Shown piece after piece: positions 1-8,548 of a stretch of 64,000 bases of DNA. Made by a program: the position numbers and the translations under genes. The notes under the pieces were generated by a model. That model was given only the letters and a program-made list of their open reading frames with translations, did no database searches and was not told where the DNA came from. This DNA is from Riemerella columbipharyngis (lineage in GTDB: Bacteria; Bacteroidota; Bacteroidia; Flavobacteriales; Weeksellaceae). The stretch lies in the NCBI RefSeq assembly GCF_900101995.1, contig NZ_FNAS01000002.1, positions 1-64,000 on the forward strand. The letters run 5' to 3'. Numbering within the stretch: position 1 is the first letter of the stretch; each line of letters starts with the position of its first letter.

Positions 1-32
1 TGCTTTTTGTTCTTTTTGTTTCCGTTTTTGAC

Positions 33-40
33 TATCTTTG
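33..40 (+). promoter_or_regulatory. -7 promoter box upstream of hutU
   Basis: TATCTTTG fits the Bacteroidota -7 consensus TAnnTTTG and lies 130 bases before the hutU start. No clean -33 TTG is visible at the ideal distance. The rest of 1-169 is AT-rich and holds no gene I can support. Confidence 0.5.
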
Positions 41-169
41 TACCTTGACAATTGGGGCAGTGGAGTTTAATTATTATTAACATTCAACAAAAATACAACT
101 TTATTCCCTGATTGTCAAATTTTTATATCATCATACTTTTTAAAACACGACCTTTAAATTATTAAGACA

Positions 170-2155
170 ATGACTTTCCAAGAACAAATAAAACAAGGCA
201 TTCCCAATGAACTGCCCCAGCCAAAAGAATACGACTATTATATCAACCACGCTCCGAAGCGTAAAGATATCCTAAGTGATGAAGAGAAAAAATTAGCCCT
301 GAAAAATGCACTCAGATATTTTGATCCAAAATTTCATACAGAGCTAATCCCTGAATTTAAGCAGGAATTAGAGCAATACGGCCGTATCTATATGTACCGC
401 TTTCGTCCGGATTACGAAATGTACGCTCGTCCGATAGACGAATATCCGGGTAACAGTCTGCAAGCGAAAGCCATTATGGTGATGATTCAGAATAACCTGA
501 GCTACGCTGTGGCACAGCATCCTCACGAGCTGATTACCTATGGAGGAAACGGAGCCGTGTTTCAGAATTGGGCACAGTATCTTCTCACGATGAAATACCT
601 CTCAGAAATGACGGACGAGCAAACTTTGGTAATGTACAGCGGCCATCCTTTGGGATTGTTCCCTTCTCATAAAGATGCTCCGAGGGTGGTAGTGACCAAT
701 GGTATGGTTATCCCGAATTATTCCAAACCCGACGACTGGGAAAAATTCAATGCCTTAGGGGTTTCCCAATATGGGCAAATGACAGCGGGGAGCTATATGT
801 ACATTGGGCCTCAGGGCATTGTGCACGGGACGACAATCACTGTGCTGAATGCTTTCCGAAAAATAAAAAAAGACCCTAAAGGCGGTTTGTTTGTAACTTC
901 TGGATTGGGCGGAATGAGTGGTGCCCAGCCCAAAGCAGGTAATATTGCAGGCTGCGTAACCGTTTGTGCCGAAGTCAATCCTAAAATTGCCAAAATTCGC
1001 TACGAACAAAAATGGGTAGACGAAATCCATACAAACCTCGATAAACTCGTAGAAAGAGTAAGGGAAGCCCAGTCTGCAAAAGAAACCGTTTCTTTAGCTT
1101 ATCTTGGTAATGTGGTGGAAGTCTGGGAAAAATTTGCAGATGAAAACCTGAAAATAGATATAGGCTCAGACCAAACCTCTTTGCACAATCCTTGGGCAGG
1201 TGGTTATTATCCTGTAGGGCAGTCCTTTGAGGAGTCTAACAAAATGATGGCACACCAGCCTCAATTGTTTAAAGAAAAAGTCCAAGAAAGCCTTCGCAGA
1301 CAAGTGAAAGCCATCGGTCGCCATACGGAGAAAGGGACTTACTTTTTTGATTATGGAAATGCCTTTTTATTGGAAGCAAGCCGTGCCGGAGCAGATGTAT
1401 TGGCAGCACATCCTACTATCGGCAAGGAATTTAAGTATCCGTCTTATGTGCAAGATATTATGGGACCTATGTGCTTTGACTATGGTTTCGGACCATTCCG
1501 CTGGGTTTGTACAAGCGACAAATCAGAAGATTTGGCTAAGACCGATGAGCTTGCAACTAAAGTATTACACGAAATAATGGATAATTCTCCTGAGGAAATA
1601 CACCAGCAGGTGGCAGATAATATCCAATGGATAAAAGGTGCTCAGGAAAATAATCTCGTAGTAGGCTCTCAGGCGAGAATTCTATATGCCGATGCCGAGG
1701 GACGTATCAAAATTGCTAAGGCATTCAATGAGGCTATCCGAAACGGCGAGATTGGCCCTGTGGTATTGGGAAGAGACCACCACGATGTGTCTGGTACAGA
1801 TTCTCCTTATCGCGAGACTTCCAACATTTACGATGGCTCGAGATTTACTGCAGATATGGCGATTCACAATGTGATAGGAGACAGCTTCCGCGGGGCGACT
1901 TGGGTTTCTATTCACAATGGCGGCGGTGTAGGCTGGGGAGAAGTGATTAACGGTGGTTTCGGAATGCTTTTAGACGGTACAGACGATGCCGACAGACGCC
2001 TGAAATCTATGCTTTTCTGGGATGTAAACAATGGTATCGCCAGAAGAAACTGGGCAAGAAACGAAGGAGCTATTTTTGCCATAAAACGTGCTATGGAAAC
2101 TGAACCGAAACTCAAAGTAACGCTACCTAATATGGTAGATGAAAATTTGCTTTAA
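170..2155 (+). CDS. hutU: urocanate hydratase
   Basis: Urocanase, the second enzyme of histidine breakdown, hydrates urocanate to 4-imidazolone-5-propanoate with a tightly bound NAD+; it is cytosolic. The 661-residue protein carries the family's glycine-rich stretch (TSGLGGMSGAQPKAGN) and the C-terminal GGGVGWGEVINGGFG segment. It is longer than the roughly 550-residue proteobacterial form, as is usual for the long Bacteroidota subtype. The ATG is the first in frame and follows an AT-rich leader. No hutH, hutI or hutG is next to it, so the pathway is either split up or begins left of the window. The family assignment is firm. Confidence 0.95.
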   Translation: MTFQEQIKQGIPNELPQPKEYDYYINHAPKRKDILSDEEKKLALKNALRYFDPKFHTELIPEFKQELEQYGRIYMYRFRPDYEMYARPIDEYPGNSLQAKAIMVMIQNNLSYAVAQHPHELITYGGNGAVFQNWAQYLLTMKYLSEMTDEQTLVMYSGHPLGLFPSHKDAPRVVVTNGMVIPNYSKPDDWEKFNALGVSQYGQMTAGSYMYIGPQGIVHGTTITVLNAFRKIKKDPKGGLFVTSGLGGMSGAQPKAGNIAGCVTVCAEVNPKIAKIRYEQKWVDEIHTNLDKLVERVREAQSAKETVSLAYLGNVVEVWEKFADENLKIDIGSDQTSLHNPWAGGYYPVGQSFEESNKMMAHQPQLFKEKVQESLRRQVKAIGRHTEKGTYFFDYGNAFLLEASRAGADVLAAHPTIGKEFKYPSYVQDIMGPMCFDYGFGPFRWVCTSDKSEDLAKTDELATKVLHEIMDNSPEEIHQQVADNIQWIKGAQENNLVVGSQARILYADAEGRIKIAKAFNEAIRNGEIGPVVLGRDHHDVSGTDSPYRETSNIYDGSRFTADMAIHNVIGDSFRGATWVSIHNGGGVGWGEVINGGFGMLLDGTDDADRRLKSMLFWDVNNGIARRNWARNEGAIFAIKRAMETEPKLKVTLPNMVDENLL

Positions 2156-2174
2156 TAGAATAAAGTCAGACTAA

Positions 2175-2660
2175 ATGGCATTAGAGATAGCATACCAGTC
2201 CGGCATTTACACTTTACGGAGCGAACAGCGGCTTCGGGGGAATTTAGCGGAGATTTGGGATTTTTTCTCTCATCCCGAAAACTTAAACAAAATAACCCCC
2301 GAGGACTTGAAGTTTAAGATTACAACGCCCCATCTTCCGGCAAAGACTTATCAAGGGCAAATCATCACTTACGAAATAGAAATTTTGCTCATGATGAAGC
2401 ACAGTTGGGTGACGGAAATCACTTTGGTAAAAGAGAAGCAGTTGTTTATAGACGAGCAGCGCTTTGGTCCTTATCGAATATGGCACCACGAGCATCATTT
2501 TGAGCCATTGTCGGAAGACGAGGTGAAAATGACGGACCTCATATTCTTTAAGTTGCCAATGGGGCTTTTGGGAAGGCTGGTGGCAGGAAAAATGATTAAA
2601 AATAAATTAACCAAAATATTCAGCTATCGTTATCAATTTTGCGAGAAACAATTTAGTTGA
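2175..2660 (+). CDS. SRPBCC-family protein
   Basis: A 161-residue protein of the START/SRPBCC ligand-binding fold. The opening (LRSEQRLRGNLAEIWDFFSHPENLNKITP) is typical of the polyketide-cyclase/COG4276-type family, and a WHHEHHFEPL strand sits in the second half. There is no signal peptide, so it is probably cytosolic. It starts 19 bases after hutU and could be co-transcribed with it, but nothing in the sequence links it to histidine metabolism. Its ligand is unknown. Confidence 0.75.
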   Translation: MALEIAYQSGIYTLRSEQRLRGNLAEIWDFFSHPENLNKITPEDLKFKITTPHLPAKTYQGQIITYEIEILLMMKHSWVTEITLVKEKQLFIDEQRFGPYRIWHHEHHFEPLSEDEVKMTDLIFFKLPMGLLGRLVAGKMIKNKLTKIFSYRYQFCEKQFS

Positions 2661-2702
2661 AATTAAATTAGAATAATCTTTATATAAAACACATATTAAA
2701 AA

Positions 2703-3569
2703 ATGAAACTATACCCTATACAATGTGGAAATTTCAAATTAGATGGCGGAGCAATGTTTGGCATTGTTCCAAAATCGATTTGGCATAAGACCAATCCGGC
2801 AGATGAACGAAACCTTATCGATTTAGGAACGCGCTCTCTACTTATAGAAGACGGCAAAAAGCTCATTCTGGTAGATTGTGGTCTTGGAAACAAACAAAAC
2901 GAAAAGTTCTTTGGGCATTACGCTCTATGGGGAAATGAGTCCTTAGACAAAAACCTCAAAAAATATGGCTTCATGCGAGATGATATTACTGATGTATTCC
3001 TTACGCACCTTCATTTTGACCATTGTGGAGGAGCCATTGAGTGGAATGATGATAAAACGGGATACAGACCTGCATTTCGGAATGCCCAATTTTGGAGTAA
3101 CCAAAATCATTGGAATTGGGCTGTAAATCCTAATCCGAGAGAGAAAGCAAGTTTTCTGAAAGAAAATATTCTGCCTATCCAAGAGAGCGGACAGCTTAAT
3201 TTTGTGCCGCTACCGGTAAACGGCAATTATGGCTTTGCACCGGATTTGAAAATGGATATCATCTTTGTCGACGGGCACACAGAAAAACAAATGCTTCCCA
3301 TACTGAAGTACCAAGGGAAAACCATCATCTTTGCGGCAGACCTTATCCCAACAATAGGACATATCCCTTTGGTCTATGTAGTAGGCTACGATACCCGCCC
3401 TCTATTGACTATGGAAGAAAAAGAAAAATTCCTGAAACAATGTGTGGATAATGAATATCTTCTTTTCTTTGAACACGACGCCTACCACGAATTAGCAACA
3501 CTGAAAATGACAGAGAGAGGCATTCGCTTAGATGAGACATTTAGTTTTAATGAAGTGTTTGGGTATTGA
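2703..3569 (+). CDS. MBL-fold metallo-hydrolase
   Basis: A 288-residue metallo-beta-lactamase-fold hydrolase. The zinc motif HLHFDHCGG (HxHxDH) is near residue 100; further metal ligands are the HTE after FVDG and a C-terminal FEHD histidine. There is no signal peptide. The family includes lactonases and thioesterase-like enzymes, and the substrate cannot be read from sequence. Its stop codon touches the next gene (coaE), which suggests translational coupling. Confidence 0.85.
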   Translation: MKLYPIQCGNFKLDGGAMFGIVPKSIWHKTNPADERNLIDLGTRSLLIEDGKKLILVDCGLGNKQNEKFFGHYALWGNESLDKNLKKYGFMRDDITDVFLTHLHFDHCGGAIEWNDDKTGYRPAFRNAQFWSNQNHWNWAVNPNPREKASFLKENILPIQESGQLNFVPLPVNGNYGFAPDLKMDIIFVDGHTEKQMLPILKYQGKTIIFAADLIPTIGHIPLVYVVGYDTRPLLTMEEKEKFLKQCVDNEYLLFFEHDAYHELATLKMTERGIRLDETFSFNEVFGY

Positions 3570-3571
3570 TG

Positions 3572-4165
3572 ATGAAATATCTTATAGGCTTGACCGGCGG
3601 GATAGGTTCCGGGAAAACTACAGTCGCTAAATTTATAGAGGCTAAGGGCTTCGCTGTTTATTATTCTGATATTAGGGCTAAGGAAATAGTAAATGACAAT
3701 AGTATCTTAAAGTCAGAAATCATCAATCTATTAGGGGATGAGGCTTATGATGAGGAAGGAAGTTATAACCGCAAATGGGTGGCGGATAAAATTTTCAATG
3801 ACGATACACTTTTGATGAAGCTCAATACACTTATACATCCTGCTGTAAAAGAGGATTTTGAGCATTGGATGAATATTCAACAATCAAAATTTATTTTTAA
3901 GGAGACCGCACTTTTATTTGAGCTGAACTTGGATAAAAATTGTTACAAAAGTGTTTTGGTAACAGCTGATGAGTCCATTAGGATAGCAAGGGTAATGGAA
4001 CGAGACCACAAAACTTACAGCCAAGTAAAAGATATTATCCAAAAGCAAATGAGCGAGGAGGAGAAAGCAAAAAGAGCCAACTACATTATTTATAATAATG
4101 GCGATTTGGAAAGCTTGTCAATGCAAACGAATGTAATGCTCGAAAGTTTATTTAAGGACTTGTAA
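3572..4165 (+). CDS. coaE: dephospho-CoA kinase
   Basis: The last step of coenzyme A synthesis: ATP-dependent phosphorylation of the ribose 3'-OH of dephospho-CoA. The N-terminus IGLTGGIGSGKTTVAKF holds the P-loop, followed by the substrate-binding YYSDIRAKEIV segment and a C-terminal lid. Three start codons lie in a row (TTG 3566, ATG 3569, ATG 3572) around the stop of the previous gene; I chose the last because it gives the standard MKYLIGLTGG start. About 197 residues is normal for the family. It converges on the leftward gene that ends one base further on. Confidence 0.93.
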   Translation: MKYLIGLTGGIGSGKTTVAKFIEAKGFAVYYSDIRAKEIVNDNSILKSEIINLLGDEAYDEEGSYNRKWVADKIFNDDTLLMKLNTLIHPAVKEDFEHWMNIQQSKFIFKETALLFELNLDKNCYKSVLVTADESIRIARVMERDHKTYSQVKDIIQKQMSEEEKAKRANYIIYNNGDLESLSMQTNVMLESLFKDL

Positions 4166-4166
4166 C

Positions 4167-4841
4167 TTAGAAATAATAGGATAAATTCCAGCTATAGCCA
4201 AAACCGAATTTCGTAGAACTTTTCCCAAATCCTGGAACTATCATTGGGAAAATTTTATCTTGTTTCGTTGTATAGATCAGATAACGGGGCTGTACATTGA
4301 CATCGATAAAGAAATCGGACTTAAAAAGCTGTACGCGTCCGCCTATCATCGCTTCTACCCAATACGAAGACTGCCGAGAAGCAGGGAAAGCTACGCCGAA
4401 TACTTGTCCTTCAGCACCTTTTACGGGCAGAGAAAAATATTCCTGAGTGTAGGAACTGCCGCCTATTTTGCCACCGACATAGAATCCGTTTTTCTTGTTT
4501 TCAGAGTCTGTAGAAAGCATATAGAACGCTCCCAATTTTAGGAAAATACCTTTAGCTGAGGCATCATAAGAATTTTTTTTATAATTATTTTTTGCATAGC
4601 CACCCTCAGCAATGAGATTTGTATTTTCCTTTATTTCCGATGAAATATACCCTTGGAATTTTTGTTCTGAACCGAAAGACAATCCAGCTTCTAATATGTT
4701 AAAACCTACTAAGAAGTTAGGAGTATACCTCCAATTGTTTTTTTTGACAATCGTATCCTTATCCTTTGGCAATTGACTTTGAGCAAACGCCAATGACATT
4801 GCAATGCTAAAAAATAAGATATAGATGCGTGTGTGTTTCAT
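4167..4841 (-). CDS. probable outer-membrane protein, DUF6048-like
   Basis: A 224-residue exported protein. A signal peptide (hydrophobic stretch, then FAQSQ) is followed by alternating strands rich in aromatic residues and a closing aromatic C-terminus (YSWNLSYYF), as in a small outer-membrane beta-barrel. Its start overlaps the end of the upstream lipoprotein gene by 35 bases, so the two are coupled. This pairing and length match the DUF6048/DUF6452 neighbours conserved in flavobacteria. The function is unknown. Confidence 0.65.
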   Translation of the reverse strand: MKHTRIYILFFSIAMSLAFAQSQLPKDKDTIVKKNNWRYTPNFLVGFNILEAGLSFGSEQKFQGYISSEIKENTNLIAEGGYAKNNYKKNSYDASAKGIFLKLGAFYMLSTDSENKKNGFYVGGKIGGSSYTQEYFSLPVKGAEGQVFGVAFPASRQSSYWVEAMIGGRVQLFKSDFFIDVNVQPRYLIYTTKQDKIFPMIVPGFGKSSTKFGFGYSWNLSYYF

Positions 4842-5292
4842 CGGTAATATTTTTTTGCACCATTTCTACTTTGCTTACGGCAGAAGCTTGTTCCAATACG
4901 GCACTTGTATTCTCATAAAGCCGCCTCAGTCCGCACGCCACAGAAACATACTGCGAGGATAGGGTATAGTTTAGTTTGATAATAGAAGGTATTTGTGTTT
5001 TTCTTGTGGAGACATATATTTCTGTATAAGGACTGTCATCCACCCTTAGCGGAACTAATACGGAGTCCGGTTTTGCAATGCCGTATGCTATGGTTTTTAT
5101 CGTTTCGGTATTATCCAATTTTACCCCTACATATAGGCTGTCTGGTTTTGTAATTTTACCCTCTTCGGTTTTGAATTTTATTTTAAGCCTTGGAGTCCCC
5201 AGTCCATTTTCACAGATATCATCATCATTAGCACAACTATAAATCATCAGCGAAGCGATAATGGTAAATAGAAAAAATTTCAGATGATTCAT
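4807..5292 (-). CDS. lipoprotein, DUF6452-like
   Basis: A 161-residue lipoprotein. The signal sequence ends in the lipobox-like MIYSC, and CANDDDICENG follows; acidic residues just after the cysteine are typical of exported Bacteroidota lipoproteins. The rest looks like a beta-sandwich. It directly precedes and overlaps the beta-barrel gene and starts only 6 bases after rlmD ends, so rlmD and the two envelope genes may share a transcript. The function is unknown. Confidence 0.65.
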   Translation of the reverse strand: MNHLKFFLFTIIASLMIYSCANDDDICENGLGTPRLKIKFKTEEGKITKPDSLYVGVKLDNTETIKTIAYGIAKPDSVLVPLRVDDSPYTEIYVSTRKTQIPSIIKLNYTLSSQYVSVACGLRRLYENTSAVLEQASAVSKVEMVQKNITDETHTHLYLIF

Positions 5293-5297
5293 ATTGG

Positions 5298-6704
5298 TTA
5301 TTTTTGGGTTAGCAATGCAATGTTTTCTACATGGTGTGTCTGTGGGAACATATCTACAGGAAGTATCTTTTCCACTTTGTATTGGCCTTTCATTAAAGCC
5401 AAATCTCGGGCTTGCGTTGCAGAGTTGCAGCTTACATATACAATTCTCTTTGGGGCAAGTTTCAATATTTGTTCCACTACTTTCGTATGCATACCATCCC
5501 GAGGCGGGTCTGTGATGAGGACATCAGCCGGAGGATGCTTTTCGAGGAAATCAGCCGTAAAAATATCTTTCATATCTCCGCAATAGAAAGTACAATTATC
5601 CAGTCCGTTGAGAGCGGCGTGTTCTGTTGCAGCATCTATTGCCTCTTGTACGGCTTCTATTCCGATTACTTTTTTAGCTTTTCGTGCCACATATTGGGCT
5701 ATGGTGCCGGTTCCCGTATAGAGGTCATAGACCACTTCATCTCCTTTTAAGTCGGCAAATTCCAATGTTTTTCTATAAAGCTCTAATGCCTGTCTGTAAT
5801 TGGTTTGAAAAAAAGATTTAGGTCCGATTTTGAACTTTAAGCCGTCCATCTCTTCCATCAGATAGCCTTTGCCGAAAAATGTTTTTATATCTAAATCATA
5901 GACGGAATCATTATTTTTAGAGTTGATGGCATAGACCAATGTTTTGATTTGAGGGAAGCATTCCAATAAATAGGCAAACAGAGCTTCTCTACTGTCTTGT
6001 TCTTCTCTAAAGAATTGAAAAAGAACCATCCATTCGCCTCTGGAATTTTGTCTGAGCATCAGTGTCCGAAGAAATCCTTCTTGATTTTTTACATCAAAAA
6101 AATCTAAATGATGTTCATCTGCATATTGTTTTACGGCAAGGCGTATTTCATTGGAAGGGCTCTCTTGCAGGTAGCATTCTTTTAGGTCTAATATTTTGCT
6201 CCACATTCCGGGAATATGAAAGCCTAAGGCATTTTTATTGGAAATTTCATTTTCGGCGTTAATTTCTTCAGAAGTAAGCCAGCGGGCATCTGAAAAAGAA
6301 AATTCCATTTTATTTCGGTAGAAATATTGCTGGGCAGAACCTAAAATTTCTAAGGTCTGGAAATCGTCAATACCACCTATTCTTCTGATATTGTTTAGAA
6401 CTTCGTTTTGCTTAAACTCTAATTGCTTATTGTAGCTTAAATTCTGCCATTTACAGCCTCCGCATACGCCAAAGTGCGTACATTCCGGCGATACTCTGTC
6501 GGGGGACAATTCTATAAAAGATACAGCTTCGGCTTCGTAGTACTTACTTTTAGATTTCCTTACGCGGGCGTTTACTACATCTCCTGGCACGGCACCCGAT
6601 ACGATAACCGTTTTGCCATCATCTGTTTTCCCTATAGACACGCCTTTGGCTCCGGCAGTCGTAAGTTTTATATTTTCTAAGATAATGTTTTTCTTTTTGC
6701 GCAT
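5298..6704 (-). CDS. rlmD: 23S rRNA (uracil-C5)-methyltransferase RlmD
   Basis: SAM-dependent methylation of a uracil at C5 in 23S rRNA (U1939 in E. coli). In order: an N-terminal TRAM domain (about residues 10-65), an iron-sulfur cysteine cluster motif CTHFGVCGGCKW, the SAM-binding VYDLYTGTGTIAQYV, the catalytic DPPRDGM and the nucleophile cysteine in YVSCNSATQARDL. The 468-residue length is normal for the RlmD/RumA family. A cluster of housekeeping genes surrounds it. RlmD versus a paralogous RlmC/TrmA-type target cannot be settled from sequence alone. Confidence 0.9.
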   Translation of the reverse strand: MRKKKNIILENIKLTTAGAKGVSIGKTDDGKTVIVSGAVPGDVVNARVRKSKSKYYEAEAVSFIELSPDRVSPECTHFGVCGGCKWQNLSYNKQLEFKQNEVLNNIRRIGGIDDFQTLEILGSAQQYFYRNKMEFSFSDARWLTSEEINAENEISNKNALGFHIPGMWSKILDLKECYLQESPSNEIRLAVKQYADEHHLDFFDVKNQEGFLRTLMLRQNSRGEWMVLFQFFREEQDSREALFAYLLECFPQIKTLVYAINSKNNDSVYDLDIKTFFGKGYLMEEMDGLKFKIGPKSFFQTNYRQALELYRKTLEFADLKGDEVVYDLYTGTGTIAQYVARKAKKVIGIEAVQEAIDAATEHAALNGLDNCTFYCGDMKDIFTADFLEKHPPADVLITDPPRDGMHTKVVEQILKLAPKRIVYVSCNSATQARDLALMKGQYKVEKILPVDMFPQTHHVENIALLTQK

Positions 6705-6761
6705 TATATTTTAGTGTCAATGTTTAACAAATATTCAAAAACAAAATCTTAAACCAAAATA

Positions 6762-7109
6762 TTACTTGCCCGAAGAAGCTGGTGTCTGAGTAGGCGTCTG
6801 AACCGGTGCCTGAGGTGCTTGAGGAAGCTGTGTTTGCTCTTGAGATTTAGAACTTGAAACTTGGTTTACTATTGGCTTTCCTGTAAGAGCGATGCTTAAA
6901 ATAACCAAAACAACAACTGTAATCCCTAAAGACCAAGTGGCTTTTTCCATAAAATCATTGGTTCTCTGTACCCCAAAAGACGCAGAAGATGCCCCTCCGA
7001 AAGTCCCTGAGAGACCGCCTCCTTTTGGGTTTTGTGCCATAATGATAACTACTAATAGTACACAAGCTATAACAATAAGAACCATAAATAATGTGAATAC
7101 CGTATCCAT
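6762..7109 (-). CDS. secG: preprotein translocase subunit SecG
   Basis: A small inner-membrane subunit of the SecYEG translocon. Two transmembrane helices (about residues 1-25 and 55-78) flank the conserved cytoplasmic loop QNPKGGGLSGTFGG. The C-terminus is a Gln/Pro/Thr-rich low-complexity tail, common in Bacteroidota SecG. It has its own -7 box about 30 bases upstream. Confidence 0.92.
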   Translation of the reverse strand: MDTVFTLFMVLIVIACVLLVVIIMAQNPKGGGLSGTFGGASSASFGVQRTNDFMEKATWSLGITVVVLVILSIALTGKPIVNQVSSSKSQEQTQLPQAPQAPVQTPTQTPASSGK

Positions 7110-7136
7110 AATTTTTTATAAAATATTTTAGAAATG

Positions 7137-7144
7137 CAAAAATA
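7137..7144 (-). promoter_or_regulatory. -7 promoter box for secG
   Basis: The minus strand reads TATTTTTG, a match to TAnnTTTG, 28 bases before the secG start. Together with the box at 7282 it makes the 7110-7310 gap a divergent promoter region. Confidence 0.5.
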
Positions 7145-7281
7145 GTGATAATAATCTATATTCGCAATAGTACTTTTTCCGTTAGGGCTAATAGGGGGCG
7201 GCGTATGTTTGTTCATCAAAATTTTTGTAAAATTGTAAAAGAGATTATGGATTTTTAGCCAATTTTTTACAGATTATTTTT

Positions 7282-7289
7282 TACTTTTG
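7282..7289 (+). promoter_or_regulatory. -7 promoter box for pepE
   Basis: TACTTTTG matches TAnnTTTG 22 bases before the ATG at 7311. The longer reading frame that begins with TTG at 7287 would start inside this promoter box, which argues for the ATG. Confidence 0.55.
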
Positions 7290-7310
7290 TGCTCTAAAAC
7301 AGACACTACT

Positions 7311-8006
7311 ATGAATATCATCTTAGCTTCTACATCATCGCTTTTCGGGGGACAATATCTTGATTATATAAAAGATGAACTCGTTAAACTTTATCAGGGG
7401 ATAGATGAAATTTTGTTTATCCCATTTGCGAGACCCAGTGGAATTACTCACGATGAATATACGGTAATCGCTTCCGAATTTTTTCAGAAAATTAATATAA
7501 GAGTAAGAGGTCTCCATAAATTTCAGGATATGGCTAAAGCTATTGATGACAGTAAAGCCTATTTTACGGGAGGGGGAAATACTTTTCTTTTGGTAAAAAT
7601 GCTTTACGAAAATAAATTAATGCATTTGCTGAAAAAAAATGTGGAATCCGGAAAACCATATTTAGGAACCAGCGCGGGGAGTAATATAGGAGGCCTGAAT
7701 ATGAAAACCTCTAATGATATGCCTATCGTATATCCACCGAGTCTGGAATGTATGGGGCTTGTTCCTTTCAATATTAATCCTCATTATTTGGATCCGACTC
7801 CGGAGCTGAAACATAATGGGGAAACAAGAGAAACGCGCATTAAAGAATTTTTAGTTCAAAACAATACAAAAGTGGTAGGACTGAGAGAAGGCAATTGGGT
7901 ACGGAGGATAGGGAATAAAATTACCGTAGAAGGATTACACCTTACCCGAATATTTGAGCAAGGAAAAGAACCTTACGAAGTAAAAAGCGGTACGGAAATT
8001 GATTAA
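7311..8006 (+). CDS. pepE: peptidase E (alpha-aspartyl dipeptidase)
   Basis: A cytosolic serine peptidase of family S51 that cleaves dipeptides with N-terminal aspartate. The nucleophile serine lies in YLGTSAGSNIGG, preceded by FTGGGNTFLL; the NPHYLDP motif is also conserved. The 231-residue length from ATG 7311 is normal. An in-frame TTG 24 bases upstream is rejected because it falls in the promoter box. The gene overlaps the convergent thioesterase gene by four bases with no terminator between them. Confidence 0.9.
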   Translation: MNIILASTSSLFGGQYLDYIKDELVKLYQGIDEILFIPFARPSGITHDEYTVIASEFFQKINIRVRGLHKFQDMAKAIDDSKAYFTGGGNTFLLVKMLYENKLMHLLKKNVESGKPYLGTSAGSNIGGLNMKTSNDMPIVYPPSLECMGLVPFNINPHYLDPTPELKHNGETRETRIKEFLVQNNTKVVGLREGNWVRRIGNKITVEGLHLTRIFEQGKEPYEVKSGTEID

Positions 8007-8413
8007 CTCTTAAAATAAGGAAGCATTAGTTCCGTTAAGAAATCGGGGCATCTGCATATTTTTTGTTTTTCAGCGTCCATAAAAAATAATGTCGTCTGGG
8101 CTTGGGTAATTTTTTCTCCCTTTGAGTTAAAAATTTCGTATTCAAACTCAATTCTTACACTCGGTATTTTTTTTATGTAAGTATGGATTTCTAAAATTTC
8201 ATCGTAAAGCGCAGGCTTCAGATATTTGATTTTATATTCAGAAACGGGTAGCCAAATTCCTCTATGCTCTATATCACTATATGCCATGCCTATACTCCGA
8301 AAAAGTTCCACCCTCGCCACTTCAAAATATTCGGCATAATTACCATAATAAACATACTTCATAGGGTCAGTCTCTCCATATCTTACTCTTATACAATGTT
8401 TTGTGTGTATCAT
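8003..8413 (-). CDS. acyl-CoA thioesterase, YbgC/4HBT type
   Basis: A hotdog-fold thioesterase of 136 residues. The signature RYGETDPMKYVYYGNYAEYFE near the N-terminus contains the catalytic aspartate. The open frame continues 48 codons upstream, but the family motif and a -7 box at 8439-8446 place the start at MIHTKHCIRVRYGETD. The substrate is probably a short acyl-CoA. It diverges from dnaA. Confidence 0.85.
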   Translation of the reverse strand: MIHTKHCIRVRYGETDPMKYVYYGNYAEYFEVARVELFRSIGMAYSDIEHRGIWLPVSEYKIKYLKPALYDEILEIHTYIKKIPSVRIEFEYEIFNSKGEKITQAQTTLFFMDAEKQKICRCPDFLTELMLPYFKS

Positions 8414-8438
8414 TTCTTTGTCGATTTGTTTTTCTATA

Positions 8439-8446
8439 CAAATATA
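8439..8446 (-). promoter_or_regulatory. -7 promoter box for the thioesterase gene
   Basis: The minus strand reads TATATTTG, a match to TAnnTTTG, 26 bases upstream of the chosen start. It supports the shorter start. Confidence 0.5.
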
Positions 8447-8548
8447 TTTTTTAATAATCAAGGGTGCAAAATTTTTTTTTAGTTTTTTTATTTTAGATAT
8501 TTGTCGTACAAAATTTTCAGTAAAACTAATCAATTTAACCAAGTGAAA

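Noticed and set aside
170-3569. A complete histidine-utilization operon
   Set aside because: Only hutU is present; the following SRPBCC and MBL-fold genes are not hut enzymes.
5284-5750. Rightward open frames across the rlmD/lipoprotein region
   Set aside because: They are antisense to the clearly coding rlmD and lipoprotein genes.
8501-8548. N-terminal extension of DnaA from TTG 8501
   Set aside because: The 16 extra residues do not look like DnaA domain I, and ATG 8549 gives the usual start.
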